Below, piece by piece: positions 26,481-34,080 of a stretch of 64,000 nt of DNA. The DNA is taken from assembly GCA_963528625.1 (NCBI GenBank), contig CAURVQ010000002.1, positions 27,599-91,598 on the forward strand, read 5' to 3'. How positions within the stretch are numbered: position 1 is the stretch's first letter; each line of letters opens with the position of its first letter. Origin of the DNA: CALHVR01 sp963528625. GTDB lineage: Bacteria; Fusobacteriota; Fusobacteriia; Fusobacteriales; Leptotrichiaceae. The notes beneath the pieces were generated by a model. It searched no databases, was not told the DNA's origin, and saw only the letters and a list, made by a program, of their open reading frames with translations. The translations under genes and the position numbers were made by a program.

Positions 26481-27848
26481 TTATTTTCCAACACAGAAAT
26501 TACCAAAAACGTGATCTAAAATATCTTCAGATGTAATTTCTCCTGTTATTTCTGAAAGACTATCAAGTGCTTCTTTTAAATCTACAGAAATTAAATCCAT
26601 TGGAAGTCCCATATCTATTGTTTCAAATATACTTTTTATTGAATCTTTTGTTTTTTCAAGTGCAGTCTTATGTCTTATATTTGTAATTATTAATTTTTCA
26701 CCTGAATTTTCTACATTTTCATCTACTATAAATGAATATATTGTATCTTCCATATTTTCAATTCCTATATTATCTTTCGCCGAAATTTCCACAATATTTT
26801 CAAAATTATATTTTGAAATATCTAATTTTTTAGGTAAATCTATTTTATTTAATAATATTATTACTTTTTTATTATTTTCTTTTATTTTTTCAATTACTTC
26901 TTCATCTTCTTTTTCAAGTTCTTTTGAATTATCTAATACAAGTAATACTAAATCAGCTTTTTCTATAAATTCTTTTGATTTTTCAACTCCAATATTTTCA
27001 ACAATATCTTCCGTTTCTCTAATTCCTGCTGTATCTATTAAAACTAACGGAATTCCATTTATATTAATAATCTCCTCAATTATATCTCTCGTTGTTCCCG
27101 CAACATGAGTTACAATAGCTCTTTCTTCTTTTAATATTGTATTTAATAAAGTTGATTTACCAACATTTGGTTTTCCTACAATAACTGTTTTTATTCCATC
27201 TTTTATTTTTTTCCCTTTATCATAAGATTCAATCAAAATATTTGCTTCTTCAAAAACTTTTTCTAAATTTTTTCTTAAATTTTCAGGAAGAGGATCGTCA
27301 ATCCCTTCTTCAGGATAATCAAGAACTACATTAACATGTGCTGTTACATCAAGTAATGCCTTTTTAAAATGTTTTATTTTTTCTTTTAAATCTCCCCTTA
27401 ACTGATCCATAGAAAGTGATATACTTTTTTCAGTTTTTCCATGTATCAAATCTATAACTGCTTCTGCTTGAGATAAATCTATTCTCCCATTCATAAACGC
27501 TCTTTTTGTAAATTCTCCCGCTTCAGCATGTCTTGCCCCTTGCCTTAACACAATTTCTAACACTTTTTCAGTTATTAAATTTCCTCCATGACAATTTATT
27601 TCCACTATATCTTCACAAGTATAAGTTTTAGGTGCTTTTAATCTTACAATCATTACCTCATCTATTATTTTTTCTCCATCATAAATAAATCCATAATTAA
27701 ATTTAGAAAAACCCAAATCATTATTTGGGCTCTTTTTTCTAAATATTTTATTTAAAATTTCAAATGATTTATCTCCTGATATTCTTACTATTCCTATTCC
27801 ACCTTCTCCTCTTGGAGTTGATATGGCAGCTATTGTATCAAATAACAT
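26481..27848 (-). CDS. mnmE: tRNA modification GTPase MnmE
   Basis: Partner of MnmG in wobble-uridine modification. The 455-aa product has an N-terminal folate-binding domain, a helical domain, and an inserted GTPase with G1 GKPNVGKSTLLN, G2/G3 'DTAGIRET' and G4 'LLNKIDLPKK'. The C-terminus ends FCVGK, matching the family C-(I/L/V)-G-K end with the catalytic-type Cys. GAGG precedes the ATG with about seven bases spacing. It is 24 bases after jag and 52 bases before parA in the leftward run, matching the conserved yidC-jag-mnmE order seen at many origins. Confidence 0.97.
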   Translation of the reverse strand: MLFDTIAAISTPRGEGGIGIVRISGDKSFEILNKIFRKKSPNNDLGFSKFNYGFIYDGEKIIDEVMIVRLKAPKTYTCEDIVEINCHGGNLITEKVLEIVLRQGARHAEAGEFTKRAFMNGRIDLSQAEAVIDLIHGKTEKSISLSMDQLRGDLKEKIKHFKKALLDVTAHVNVVLDYPEEGIDDPLPENLRKNLEKVFEEANILIESYDKGKKIKDGIKTVIVGKPNVGKSTLLNTILKEERAIVTHVAGTTRDIIEEIININGIPLVLIDTAGIRETEDIVENIGVEKSKEFIEKADLVLLVLDNSKELEKEDEEVIEKIKENNKKVIILLNKIDLPKKLDISKYNFENIVEISAKDNIGIENMEDTIYSFIVDENVENSGEKLIITNIRHKTALEKTKDSIKSIFETIDMGLPMDLISVDLKEALDSLSEITGEITSEDILDHVFGNFCVGK

Positions 27849-27872
27849 TTGTTATACCTCATTTTCTCTTTT

Positions 27873-28637
27873 TTATTCAGGTTTAATTACCAAATATCTT
27901 TTTGGTTCTTCTCCCTGACTTTCTGTTTTAAGACCTTTCATATAAGAAATTTCTTCATGTATTATTTTTCTTTCTCTAGCAGACATTGGATTTAATTTTA
28001 TTAATCTACCTGTTTCTTGTACTTTTTTTCCTTGTTTTCTAGCTAAATTTCTTAATACTTTTTCTCTACTTTCTTTATAATTATTTGAATCAATAATTAC
28101 TTTTATATTTTTAAATATTTTTACTGATGTTAATAGATATTCAAAACTATTTAATGTACTTCCTTTTTCACCAATTAAATATCTCATATCTTTTCCATCT
28201 AAATTTACAATATATCTATCTCCAACTTTTTTTATATCTATTATTTTTATATCTAATTTTGAATTTACTATAAATTCTTTTATAAAACTTCTAATTTTAT
28301 TATAATTAATATTTTCATTATTTTCTTGTATATTTTTTTCTTCTTTTTTTTCAATTTTAATTGTTTTATTTTCTATTTCTTTTTTATTTTCTATCTTTTT
28401 ATCAAAATTTTTCTTTTCTTTATGCTCTATTTTTTTACTTTCAATTTTTTTATCTTTTTTATCGTTTTCTGTTACTTTTTTTACTATTTCAATTTCATAA
28501 GTTCCTTTTATATTAAAAAATAATATTTTTTTAGGTTCTTTTAATACTTTTATTTTAACAGTTTCATCAGCATCTAATGTTATGCTTCTTTTTATCATTT
28601 CTTCTAATTCATTTTTATTTTGAGCATGTAATTTCAT
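27873..28637 (-). CDS. khpB: RNA-binding protein Jag/KhpB (Jag-N, KH and R3H domains)
   Basis: KhpB partners with KhpA to bind RNA and influences cell division and envelope growth in Gram-positive bacteria. The 254-aa product has an N-terminal Jag domain (residues 1-55, 'ARNKNE..' like start and 'VKIKVLKEPKKILFFNIKG'). A lysine/glutamate-rich linker follows (about 60-110), then a KH domain with the GEKGSTLNSFEYLL loop (GxxG-like) and a C-terminal R3H domain ('LNPMSARERKIIHEEI'). It starts two bases after the yidC stop, so the two are coupled, as in many bacteria where jag follows yidC/spoIIIJ. The long charged linker is low-complexity. Confidence 0.93.
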   Translation of the reverse strand: MKLHAQNKNELEEMIKRSITLDADETVKIKVLKEPKKILFFNIKGTYEIEIVKKVTENDKKDKKIESKKIEHKEKKNFDKKIENKKEIENKTIKIEKKEEKNIQENNENINYNKIRSFIKEFIVNSKLDIKIIDIKKVGDRYIVNLDGKDMRYLIGEKGSTLNSFEYLLTSVKIFKNIKVIIDSNNYKESREKVLRNLARKQGKKVQETGRLIKLNPMSARERKIIHEEISYMKGLKTESQGEEPKRYLVIKPE

Positions 28638-28639
28638 AA

Positions 28640-29290
28640 TTAATTTCTTCCTTTCAATATGAAATATTGTTGTATTACAGATAATACTCCTGAAACTAAA
28701 TAATATAGAGTTACTCCTGAAGGCATATTATAAAATATAAATAACATCATAAGTGGCATTGTATATAACATTGAACTCATAGGATTATTTTTATCTTGTG
28801 GTTGTACTCCCATCATTATTTTTTGTTGAATAAATGTTACTAAAGTATTTAAAATAGGTAATAAATTAACTGTAAATGTTCCTAATTTCATAAAATGATC
28901 TGGTTGTTTTAAATTAAACCATAAAAATGTTGCATCTGCAGGAATTGTATTTCCGACAAAAGCATAATATAAAGCAACAAAAATAGGCATTTGAATTAAA
29001 ATAGGTAAACATCCTCCCATAGGATTTACATTATTTTCTTTATATATTTCCATAGTTTTTTGATTTAATGTTTGTGGATCATCTTTATATTTTTCTCTAA
29101 TTTTATCTACTTCAGGTTGTATTTCTTTCATTTTTTTCATTGATTTTTCTTGTTTTAAAGTTAATGGAAAAATTAATATTCTCATTAAAATAGTAACAAT
29201 AATTATTGCAATTCCATAATTTCCAACAATTCCATTAATAGCTTTTAATACATCTACTGCTATCATTTCTAAAAATTTTATTCTAAACAT
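28640..29290 (-). CDS. yidC: Membrane protein insertase YidC (short form)
   Basis: Inserts and folds proteins in the inner membrane, with or without the Sec translocon. The 216-aa form lacks the large periplasmic domain of proteobacterial YidC and contains the five-helix core: 'GNYGIAIIIVTILMRILIFPLTLKQEKSMKKMKEIQPEV', 'NPMGGCLPILIQMPIFVALYYAF' and a C-terminal pair of helices. The conserved Arg in the first helix (LMRIL) supplies the hydrophilic groove. Two ATG codons are adjacent; I prefer the second because GGAGG is four bases upstream of it and only one base from the first. It is 16 bases after rnpA; yidD, often between them, is absent. No lipobox is visible at the N-terminus. Confidence 0.94.
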   Translation of the reverse strand: MFRIKFLEMIAVDVLKAINGIVGNYGIAIIIVTILMRILIFPLTLKQEKSMKKMKEIQPEVDKIREKYKDDPQTLNQKTMEIYKENNVNPMGGCLPILIQMPIFVALYYAFVGNTIPADATFLWFNLKQPDHFMKLGTFTVNLLPILNTLVTFIQQKIMMGVQPQDKNNPMSSMLYTMPLMMLFIFYNMPSGVTLYYLVSGVLSVIQQYFILKGRN

Positions 29291-29309
29291 CATTCCTCCG
29301 TTTATGCTT

Positions 29310-29636
29310 TTATTTTTTTAATGCTTTTAATATATCTTTTTCTATATCTTTATAACACAAATTAGCTATATTTTCCTTTAATATAGCTTTACCTACGATT
29401 ATATAATTTGTTTTATCTTTAAAATATTCTAAATTGTTTCTCACAGTTTCTCTAAATAATCGTTTTATTTTATTTCTATTTACTGCATTTCCTGTTTTTT
29501 TACTTGCTACAAAACCAAATTTTTTGTCATCTTTACTATGACTTATAAAAATTATTGTATATTTTGTATATATTTTTTTAGAGTTATTGTATATTTGTGT
29601 AAATTCTTTAGTTTTTTTTATTTTATTAATTGACAT
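29310..29636 (-). CDS. rnpA: Ribonuclease P protein component
   Basis: Protein cofactor of RNase P, which trims 5' leaders from pre-tRNAs. The 108-aa product contains the family box 'KFGFVASKKTGNAVNRNKIKRLFRETVR', where the RNR-like 'NRNKIKR' segment contacts RNA. It begins 66 bases after rpmH, but a strong hairpin with T-run lies between them, so most transcripts starting at the rpmH promoter may stop before this gene. AGGAAA lies about eight bases before the ATG. Confidence 0.95.
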   Translation of the reverse strand: MSINKIKKTKEFTQIYNNSKKIYTKYTIIFISHSKDDKKFGFVASKKTGNAVNRNKIKRLFRETVRNNLEYFKDKTNYIIVGKAILKENIANLCYKDIEKDILKALKK

Positions 29637-29668
29637 ATTTATATTTCCTAGAATATTAATATTAATTT

Positions 29669-29700
29669 TAAAAAAAACCGGTGTTTTTACTTGTCACCGG
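29669..29700 (-). terminator. Attenuator or terminator between rpmH and rnpA
   Basis: CCGGTG/CACCGG stem (arms 29678-29683 and 29695-29700) with an 11-base loop and a minus-strand run of nine T. It is the most G/C-rich hairpin in the window and lies one base past the rpmH stop codon. Because rnpA follows in the same direction with no clear promoter, it probably acts as a partial terminator. Confidence 0.85.
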
Positions 29701-29701
29701 G

Positions 29702-29839
29702 TTATGCTGATAATTTTGATCTACCTTTATCTCTTCTTCTTTTTAAAACTCTTCTTCCATTTTTAGTTTTCATTCTACTTCTAAATCCGTGATCTTTTTT
29801 TCTTTTTCTTTTATTTGGTTGATATGTTCTTTTTGTCAT
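29702..29839 (-). CDS. rpmH: Ribosomal protein L34
   Basis: Small basic large-subunit ribosomal protein. The 45-aa product reads MTKRTYQPNKRKRKKDHGFR at its start and ends in the L34 signature 'MKTKNGRRVLKRRRDKGRSKLSA' region. AAAGGA lies seven bases before the ATG. It is the origin-proximal first gene of the leftward run, in the conserved rpmH-rnpA order opposite dnaA. It has a strong promoter and is followed at once by the hairpin described above. Confidence 0.97.
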   Translation of the reverse strand: MTKRTYQPNKRKRKKDHGFRSRMKTKNGRRVLKRRRDKGRSKLSA

Positions 29840-29902
29840 TTTTTTTCCTTTCTAAATATTTTATAATTTATTAAAATTGATTTTTTAATTTATGTACATC
29901 AT

Positions 29903-29931
29903 ATAATATACAAAATTGATAAAAAAGTCAA
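29903..29931 (-). promoter_or_regulatory. rpmH promoter
   Basis: TTGACT, 17-base spacer and TATTAT on the minus strand, about 65 bases before the rpmH start. It borders the origin A/T-rich region and diverges from the dnaA promoter. Confidence 0.7.
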
Positions 29932-29939
29932 GTCTTATT

Positions 29940-30311
29940 TACTTTATTTATAAGTTTTTTTTGTTTTATAATTTTTTTGAAAAATTTTTAATCAACATTG
30001 TATAATATATAATATATTTATTCTTTATTTATATTATTATTATTATAGTCAGTGGATTCGTGGAAATGTAGTATTTTAAGGGTTTTGTTTAATTTTTAAT
30101 TGTGGATAATTTTGGAAAAAATGTGAGTAAGTTTATATACACATTTTTTCTACACATTTTTAACGGTATTTTTGGAAAAGTGGAAAACTTTAAGAGAATG
30201 TTTTATTTTCAATATTTTGTTATATATGTGGGTAAAGTGTGGAAAATGTGGAAAAGTGTATTGGAATATTATATTTTTTATTATTTTTATGTGGAAAACA
30301 ATGTGGAAATG
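29940..30311. other. oriC: Chromosomal replication origin (oriC) between rpmH and dnaA
   Basis: The longest gene-free stretch of the window (about 600 bases). Left part, about 29950-30048, is nearly pure A/T with short TATAAT-like and ATT repeats and would serve as the unwinding element. Right part has a perfect DnaA box TGTGGATAA (complement TTATCCACA) at 30101-30109. One-mismatch boxes lie at 30227-30235, 30238-30246, 30247-30255 and 30290-30298, and weaker ones at 30122-30130 and 30302-30310. The clear boxes share one orientation. Genes diverge from this point on both sides, fitting bidirectional replication. An ATT repeat at about 30032-30046 could be a DnaA-trio-like element, but this is tentative. 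Confidence 0.85.
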
Positions 30312-30319
30312 TTAATATC

Positions 30320-30348
30320 TTGAAAATTATATAAATTTATGATAAAAT
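30320..30348 (+). promoter_or_regulatory. dnaA promoter
   Basis: TTGAAA, 17-base spacer ending TGA, and TAAAAT, placed directly after the DnaA-box cluster. This allows DnaA to repress its own transcription. The same hexamers, spacer length and TGA extension recur at the gyrB promoter. A perfect TATAAT at 30380-30385 is an alternative -10 but has no good -35. Confidence 0.6.
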
Positions 30349-30401
30349 TTTTTGTATTAAAATAATAAAAAAATAAATATATAATGAATTTTTAATTTTA
30401 G

Positions 30402-30442
30402 AAAGGAGAGTATGATTAAAATTTTGATCATACGAATAAATT
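30402..30442 (+). promoter_or_regulatory. Hairpin between SD and start codon of dnaA, with an overlapping small ORF
   Basis: GAAAGGAGA is followed at once by a 24-base inverted repeat at 30410-30433 (arms GTATGAT and ATCATAC, extended by T-G and A-T pairs to about 10 bp with loop AATT). Nine bases (GAATAAATT) then lead to the dnaA ATG at 30443. An in-frame TAA at 30437 excludes an earlier ATG or GTG start. Unfolded, SD and ATG are 34 bases apart; folded, about 10. The stem also hides an ATG at 30412 that opens a 13-codon frame ending at 30453, overlapping dnaA out of frame. Confidence 0.7.
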
Positions 30443-31792
30443 ATGGATTATAAAGCCTCAGATTTATGGGAAAAAATAAAAAAAATTTGTAAAACGAGTG
30501 TTGAAGAAAATAAATATAATATGATTTTTAAGAATGTTGAGGCAAAAGATTTTTCAGATAATACATTAACTTTAGTTTGTGAAAGTTTATTGATAAAAGC
30601 AGAAATTGAAAAATTTTTAAAAAAAATAGAAGATGCAGCAGAAATTTTACTTGATGAAAGTATTGATGTTGTTTTTGAAATAAAAAAAGTAGAAAATAAC
30701 ACAAAAGATATATATAAAATACAAGAATTTAAAATGCAACAAAATAAAACAAATTTGAATAAAAGTAAAACAATGTATAACTTTGTAATAGGAGATAATA
30801 GTAAACTTGCTTATGAGGCTTGTTTTGCAGTTATTGATTCAGTAACAACTAGAGATGAACCAGCTTATAATCCGTTGTTTATTTATGGAGGGTCAGGACT
30901 TGGAAAAACACATTTGATGCAAGCTGTAGGAAATGCAATTTTGGAAAAAAGACCCGATAAAAGAGTTTTTTATGTGACATCTGAAGAATTTTCAAATGAA
31001 TATTATAAAGTTATAAGAGAACATAGAATAGAAACATTTAGAGATAATTTTAGAAATTTAGATGTTCTTTTATTAGATGATATTCAATTTTTTGAAAAGA
31101 TATTTGCACAAGGAGAAGGTAAAGTTCAAGAAGAATTTTTCCATACATTTAATAAGTTACAAGAATCTGGAAAACAAATTATAATGATAAGTGATAGATA
31201 TCCAAAAGATATAAAAAATTTATCTGAAAGACTTGAAACGAGATTTGTTCAAGGAGTAACAATTGAAATGCAAAGACCGGGATATGAAACGAGAATGCAA
31301 ATATTAGAAAATTTCACAGCTATGAAAAAAATAAAAATAGAAAAAAATATATTGGAATATATAGCAGATAATGTTAGTTCTAATGTAAGAGAATTAGAAG
31401 GAGTATTAACTACAATAATTGCAAGAGCAAGTTTATTAAATGAAAATATAACTTTACAACAAGCACAAGATGAATTAGCTAATAGAGTGAAAACACAAAA
31501 AGCTAAAATTACGGCAGAAAAAATAATAGAAGTAGTATCTCAAGAATTTACTATATCAGTATTAGATATGAAATCTAAAAAAAGACAAGCTGAAATAGTA
31601 AATGCAAGACAAATTGCTATGTTTATTTTAAAAGAGATGTTAGATTTGAATTTAACATCAATAGGAGGACTTTTTGGAGGAAGAGATCATAGTACAGTTA
31701 TAAGTAGTATTAGAAAAATTGAAGAAAAAATAGTAGAAGATAAAATTTTTAAAAATCAAATAGATAGAATAAAACAAAGTATAACGCAATAA
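30443..31792 (+). CDS. dnaA: Chromosomal replication initiator DnaA
   Basis: Opens the origin and loads the replicative helicase. The 449-aa product has an N-terminal domain I ('DLWEKIKKICKTSVEENKYN'), a short variable linker, and an AAA+ domain with Walker A GGSGLGKT at 149-156 and Walker B LLLDDI near 209. A C-terminal DNA-binding domain has the signature 'GGRDHSTVISSIRKIEE'. Between Walker B and the QEEFFHTF helix, residues 217-228 are about five residues longer than in E. coli or B. subtilis, and the usual SRFxWG segment reads TRFVQG. The start codon is fixed by an upstream in-frame stop. It lies immediately right of oriC. Confidence 0.98.
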   Translation: MDYKASDLWEKIKKICKTSVEENKYNMIFKNVEAKDFSDNTLTLVCESLLIKAEIEKFLKKIEDAAEILLDESIDVVFEIKKVENNTKDIYKIQEFKMQQNKTNLNKSKTMYNFVIGDNSKLAYEACFAVIDSVTTRDEPAYNPLFIYGGSGLGKTHLMQAVGNAILEKRPDKRVFYVTSEEFSNEYYKVIREHRIETFRDNFRNLDVLLLDDIQFFEKIFAQGEGKVQEEFFHTFNKLQESGKQIIMISDRYPKDIKNLSERLETRFVQGVTIEMQRPGYETRMQILENFTAMKKIKIEKNILEYIADNVSSNVRELEGVLTTIIARASLLNENITLQQAQDELANRVKTQKAKITAEKIIEVVSQEFTISVLDMKSKKRQAEIVNARQIAMFILKEMLDLNLTSIGGLFGGRDHSTVISSIRKIEEKIVEDKIFKNQIDRIKQSITQ

Positions 31793-31815
31793 ATTTAAAA
31801 GAAAAGAGATAAAAA

Positions 31816-32046
31816 ATGGACAAATTAAATAATGAAATTGAAATAATAAAAATAAAAACAGAATTTATTAAATTGGATCAACTTTTAAAATGGGCAAATT
31901 TTACAAGTTCTGGAGTTGAAGCCAAAATGATGATACTTGATGGATTAGTAAAAGTAAATGATGAAATAGAAACAAGAAGAGGTAAAAAAATATATTCTGG
32001 AGATATAGTGGAGTTTAATGGAGAAAAAATAAAAATTGAAAGATGA
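31816..32046 (+). CDS. yaaA: S4-domain RNA-binding protein, YaaA/RlbA type
   Basis: Small 76-aa protein made of one S4 RNA-binding fold: 'IKLDQLLKWANFTSSGVEAKMMILDGLVKVNDEIETRRGKKIYSGDIVEFNG'. In many Firmicutes the equivalent gene lies between dnaN and recF; here it directly follows dnaA, and dnaN is not in the cluster. Its role is not firmly established; ribosome-assembly functions have been suggested for relatives. It starts 23 bases after dnaA. Its TGA stop lies inside the stem of a terminator, which ends the dnaA transcript before the PTS operon. Confidence 0.9.
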   Translation: MDKLNNEIEIIKIKTEFIKLDQLLKWANFTSSGVEAKMMILDGLVKVNDEIETRRGKKIYSGDIVEFNGEKIKIER

Positions 32047-32070
32047 GATTTATAAAAAATCTCATTTTTT
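32043..32070 (+). terminator. Terminator of dnaA-yaaA
   Basis: ATGAGATT/AATCTCAT 8-bp perfect stem (arms 32043-32050 and 32058-32065) with a 7-base loop and seven T. The yaaA stop codon is part of the left arm. Confidence 0.88.
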
Positions 32071-32181
32071 TATTATAAAATAGGAAATAGTTAAGTAAAA
32101 AAATATAATAAAAATAAAAATGTAATTTATTATAAAAAAGATTAAACATAAATAAAATAAATAAATATAGCTATTGTTTTT

Positions 32182-32210
32182 TTGAAAAAGAGAGGTTATA
32201 CTTATATAAA
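32182..32210 (+). promoter_or_regulatory. Promoter of the second PTS operon
   Basis: TTGAAA, 17-base spacer and TATAAA, about 40 bases before the IIAB start. An extra AAAGGAG within the leader (32208-32214) precedes the true AGGAGG. Confidence 0.65.
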
Positions 32211-32249
32211 GGAGAGAAATTTGAATTTTTATAAATAGGAGGTATAAAA

Positions 32250-33236
32250 ATGGTAGGAATTATCATTGCAACACATGGTGAATTTGCAGCTGGTATAAAA
32301 CAGTCGTCTTCTATGATTTTAGGAGAGCAAGAAAAAGTAGAATCAGTTGTATTTATGCCAAATGAAGGTCCCGATGATCTTTATAGAAAACTTCAAGAAG
32401 CCATAACAAAATTGGAAACTGAAGAAATATTATTTTTAGTAGATCTATGGGGTGGAAGTCCTTTTAATCAAGCAAATAGATTATTAGAAGAATCACCTGA
32501 AAATAGAGCAATAGTTGCAGGGCTTAATTTACCAATGTTACTAGAAGCTTATGGAGAGAGAGAGGAAACAGATAAAGCTCATAATGTAGCAAAAGCTCTA
32601 ATAAATTCAGCAAAAGATCAAATTAAAGTGAAACCAGAAAACTTAGAGCCTGCTAAAAAAGAAGAAAAAGTGGAAGCAAAAGTTGTTCCACAAGCATCAA
32701 TTCCAGAAGGAACAGTAATAGGAGATGGAAAATTAAAAATAGTTTTAGCAAGAATAGATACTCGTTTATTACACGGGCAAGTTGCAACGAATTGGGCAAA
32801 AAGTACAAATCCAGATAGAATAATTGTAGTTTCAGATTCAGTTGCAAAAGATGAATTGCGTAAAAAATTAATAGAGCAAGCAGCACCTCCGGGGGTAAAA
32901 GCACATACAATACCTTTAGATAAATTAGTGGAAGTATCGAAAGATACTCGTTTTGGTGGAACAAAAGCATTATTATTATTTGAAAATCCTCAAGACGCAT
33001 TATATGTAGTTGAAAAAGGTGTAGATATAAAGGAATTAAATATAGGGTCAATGGCTCATTCGGTTGGGAAAGTATTAGTAAATAATGCTATTTCAATGGA
33101 TCAAAAAGATGTAGAAACTTATAAAAAATTATCAGATTTAGGAGTTAAATTTGATGTTCGTAAAGTTACAGGAGATAGACCACAAGATTTATTTAAACTT
33201 ATTTCAGCAAAAGCTGGAGAAGGATTGAAATTATAA
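32250..33236 (+). CDS. manX: PTS mannose-family fused IIAB component
   Basis: Cytoplasmic phosphocarrier with both phosphorylation sites on one chain. The 328-aa product has IIA at residues 1-125 ('MVGIIIATHGEFAAG' with His9, 'LVDLWGGSPFNQANRLL'). A Lys/Glu/Pro-rich linker follows at about 128-158, then IIB at 160-328 ('KIVLARIDTRLLHGQVATNW' with His175, 'LLLFENPQDALYVVEKG'). This is the E. coli ManX architecture and contrasts with the split IIA and IIB on the other side of the origin. AGGAGG precedes the ATG. It is the first gene of an operon inserted between yaaA and recF. Mannose or glucose is a likely substrate by family, but this is not provable here. Confidence 0.96.
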   Translation: MVGIIIATHGEFAAGIKQSSSMILGEQEKVESVVFMPNEGPDDLYRKLQEAITKLETEEILFLVDLWGGSPFNQANRLLEESPENRAIVAGLNLPMLLEAYGEREETDKAHNVAKALINSAKDQIKVKPENLEPAKKEEKVEAKVVPQASIPEGTVIGDGKLKIVLARIDTRLLHGQVATNWAKSTNPDRIIVVSDSVAKDELRKKLIEQAAPPGVKAHTIPLDKLVEVSKDTRFGGTKALLLFENPQDALYVVEKGVDIKELNIGSMAHSVGKVLVNNAISMDQKDVETYKKLSDLGVKFDVRKVTGDRPQDLFKLISAKAGEGLKL

Positions 33237-33252
33237 AAAATAGGAGGACATT

Positions 33253-34062
33253 ATGGAAATTAGTATTATTGCAATTATTCTTGTACTAATAGTTGCGTTT
33301 TTAGCAGGAATGGAAGGTGTTTTGGATCAATTTCAATTTCATCAACCAATAATTGCTTGTTCGTTAATAGGATTAGCAACAGGACATGTATCAGAATGTA
33401 TTATTTTAGGTGGAGCGTTACAATTAATAGCATTAGGATGGGCAAATATAGGAGCGGCAATAGCACCAGATGCTGCACTGGCTTCAGTAGCATCAGCTAT
33501 AATTTTTATAAAAGGTGGAAACTTTACACCGGAAGGGCGTAATGTAGCAATAGCTGCAGCAATTACATTAGCGACAGTAGGATTAGTATTAACAATGATA
33601 GTAAGAACATTATCAGTAGTTATTGTTCACCAAGCAGATAGAGCAGCTGAAAAAGGAGATTTTAGAAGTGTAGAAATTTGGCATATGATAGCACTTGCAT
33701 GTCAAGGATTACGTATTGCAATTCCAGCATTATTATTAATGTTTATACCTTCAGAAATTGTACAAGCAGGATTAGGTTCTTTACCAGCTTGGTTTACAGA
33801 AGGAATGACAATAGGTGGTGGATTTGTAGTGGCAGTTGGATATGCAATGGTTATTAATTTAATGGCTACAAAAGAAGTATGGCCTTTCTTCTTCTTAGGA
33901 TTTGCATTAGCACCGTTAAATCAATTAACATTAATCGCAACAGGAATGATAGGAATGAGTTTAGCTATTATTTACTTAAATCTTTCTAAAAATAAAGGAA
34001 ATGGTGGAGGAAGTGGATCAGCTTCTGGAGACCCATTAGGCGATATTTTGGATAATTATTAA
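33253..34062 (+). CDS. manY: PTS mannose-family IIC component
   Basis: Membrane channel subunit. The 269-aa product carries 'GMEGVLDQFQFHQPIIACSLIGLATGHVSECIILGGALQLIALGWANIGAAIAPDAALASV' and 'TIGGGFVVAVGYAMVINLM'. The extreme C-terminus is a soluble Gly/Ser-rich tail ('NKGNGGGSGSASGDPLGDIL') not seen in the paralogous IIC. AGGAGG precedes the ATG, 16 bases after IIAB. The IIC family also serves as a receptor for some class II bacteriocins and phages in other bacteria; nothing here shows such a role. Confidence 0.96.
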   Translation: MEISIIAIILVLIVAFLAGMEGVLDQFQFHQPIIACSLIGLATGHVSECIILGGALQLIALGWANIGAAIAPDAALASVASAIIFIKGGNFTPEGRNVAIAAAITLATVGLVLTMIVRTLSVVIVHQADRAAEKGDFRSVEIWHMIALACQGLRIAIPALLLMFIPSEIVQAGLGSLPAWFTEGMTIGGGFVVAVGYAMVINLMATKEVWPFFFLGFALAPLNQLTLIATGMIGMSLAIIYLNLSKNKGNGGGSGSASGDPLGDILDNY

Positions 34063-34080
34063 TACTAGGAGGAAATTAAA

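Noticed and set aside
30102..30323. 73-aa open frame across the origin
   Set aside because: It lies over the DnaA boxes, has no SD, and its composition comes from repeated TGTGG elements. It is not a credible gene.
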